Source: Eutreptiella sp. 'Long Island Sound 2002'
Taxonomy: Eukaryota > Euglenozoa > Euglenophyceae > Eutreptiales > Eutreptiaceae
Assembly: GCA_964036045.1 (NCBI GenBank)
Contig: OZ038382.1
Span: forward strand, 4,069,789-4,133,788
DNA: 64,000 nucleotides
Direction of reading: 5' to 3'
The position numbers were made by a program, and so were the translations under genes. Positions 62,789-64,000 of this stretch are shown here, one piece after another; positions within the stretch are counted from its first letter, which is position 1, and the number at the start of each line of letters is the position of its first letter. The notes under the pieces are model-generated. The model saw only the letters and a program-made list of their open reading frames with translations, had not been told where the DNA came from and searched no databases.

Positions 62789-64000
62789 ATAATACAAAAT
62801 ATGCCTGATTGGGCATTGTGGTCCCGACTAGTCACTCAGGCACGGAAGATGGCATGCTGTACTGAAGGAGGAAGGGGTGGTGCATAGGAGGTATGGTATA
62901 ATGGATGGCATCACTTCCCTCGACACCCCACATTTCTGGGTTTAAAGCTCAAGACAATTCCAAAAAACTGGTTGCATTGCATCTGATACACCACTTCTCC
63001 AAAGCTAACTTCACGGCCTCCTCGGGATGCACCAACAAATATACAATTCGTGCTCCTATCGCGCCCTGAGTCCAGTGGCCAGCACCCTGTGCACCCTGTG
63101 TGGGTGCCAACCTGATGATTGGGCCCAGTTTCAAGTGCCCCCAGTGCACTGACACTTGAAACAACAACACCCTCGGCTGTGTCTCCACTGGACCTTACTT
63201 ACTTCAAGGGGTACCAATGCGAAAAGAAATACATTTTGCACAACAGGACACAACGTTGGAATCACTCTTGATCGAGCACAGGCACTACGTCCCGTTATTC
63301 CGCCCTAAAACCCATGGCACAGCCTTGTAAAAACCCCTTTAGGATTCCAAAGGTGATGGTTCTGGAAATTAAGGTTTCCTGACATAGTGGTGCCTGTGCA
63401 AGCCTGTGCTTGCGCAAGACGGAAAAGGGGAGTGGGTGTATTCGTGCGTGCTGGGGTGTTGCTGTTGGGTGTTGGTCTTAAATGAGGCATCTGTTTGTCT
63501 TGGGAAGATTCGTTCCGTTCCCCAATGAGCCTGAGGCTACACTCAGATGAGGTTGAGCTCTCCCCGTCTCACAGAAGATGGCCCTGGGAGTGCTGCAATG
63601 AATACAGTCTGTGCGAGGTGGGCTGGGTGCCTGCAATTGGACCCCTTGGGCGCCAAAAGCCACCATAAAGGCAGTCATGCTGCACAAATTGGACGGACTC
63701 CAATTGAGATATCGCAACCAAAGGGCTTATCATGTAAAATCACATCTGTGCCAAGGAAATTTAGGTGTACTGTTCAATTCCATGGCAGTGAAAGCAATTC
63801 AAAATGTTCTGCCATAATATGTGCAGTGGGCAGGCAACAAAAACAGTGGCACTACACGGGTCGGTCAGCCAAGGGGGCCGGGCAGCCAGAGGCACAGGAA
63901 TATCCCGCCCAATCACATGAAATGATCAAACATTCTCCAGGATCCACGTCACCACACAGTCCATAGAGGTTGGCAGAACCTTGTGGTGTAATTGGGTTGG
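62789..64000. other. no gene seen
   Basis: About 1.2 kb of mixed composition. Frames such as 63,547-63,966 (plus) lack any recognisable domain or start context. Confidence 0.4.

Overview
The window looks like nuclear DNA of a eukaryotic protist, probably an alga with a large, repeat-rich genome. It has Ty3/gypsy and LINE retrotransposons with long GC-rich ORFs, huge GC-rich tandem arrays, no operon-like gene packing, and a more AT-rich right end with a candidate short-intron gene. No rRNA or tRNA gene was recognised. The gypsy Pol looks to me like elements known from dinoflagellates and other marine algae, but the species cannot be fixed from sequence alone. Almost all recognisable coding capacity belongs to mobile elements.

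Layout. 1-7,949 (minus): Ty3/gypsy Gag-Pol in one frame with three in-frame stops; integrase and the 3' LTR lie beyond the left edge. 8,350-11,040: no gene seen. 11,041-17,222 and 42,107-47,430 (minus) are two halves of one LINE, called LINE A here: a 5' array of about 24 monomers of ~210 bp, an ORF opening with a CCCH zinc finger, a C2H2 finger, an AP-type endonuclease and a reverse transcriptase. Between the halves, 17,223-42,106 (plus), sits LINE B.

The main result is LINE B. It is flanked by an exact 12-bp direct repeat (17,211-17,222 and 42,107-42,118). Removing it and one repeat copy rejoins the LINE A frame exactly inside the first ORF. LINE B ends in a (CTAC)n tail, as expected of a non-LTR element inserted by target-primed reverse transcription. 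At about 24.9 kb it is far larger than usual LINEs. In order it carries an A-rich repeat leader, an array of short palindromes, CA-rich repeats, a 1,242-aa ORF1 ending in a UGA-CGG readthrough-like context, an endonuclease, a 1,373-aa RT-RNase H protein, an overlapping Ulp1-like cysteine protease ORF, proline-rich and RS-repeat ORFs, and a broken gene-like segment near the 3' end.

48,146-51,228 (plus) is a third, decayed LINE (LINE C): its RT has Asn for Asp in both catalytic motifs but its RNase H looks intact. 51,400-64,000 is lower in GC and mostly without recognisable genes. It holds a small ORF between 31-bp direct repeats, short tandem repeats, a candidate four-exon gene on the minus strand (60,264-61,345), an interstitial TTAGGG tract, and a ~0.33-kb SINE-like retroposon with 17-bp target duplications.

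Order of events inferred from nesting: LINE A inserted first and LINE B inserted into it. Most elements carry nonsense changes, several explained by CpG-to-TpG transition, so most are dead or dying; LINE B is the best preserved.
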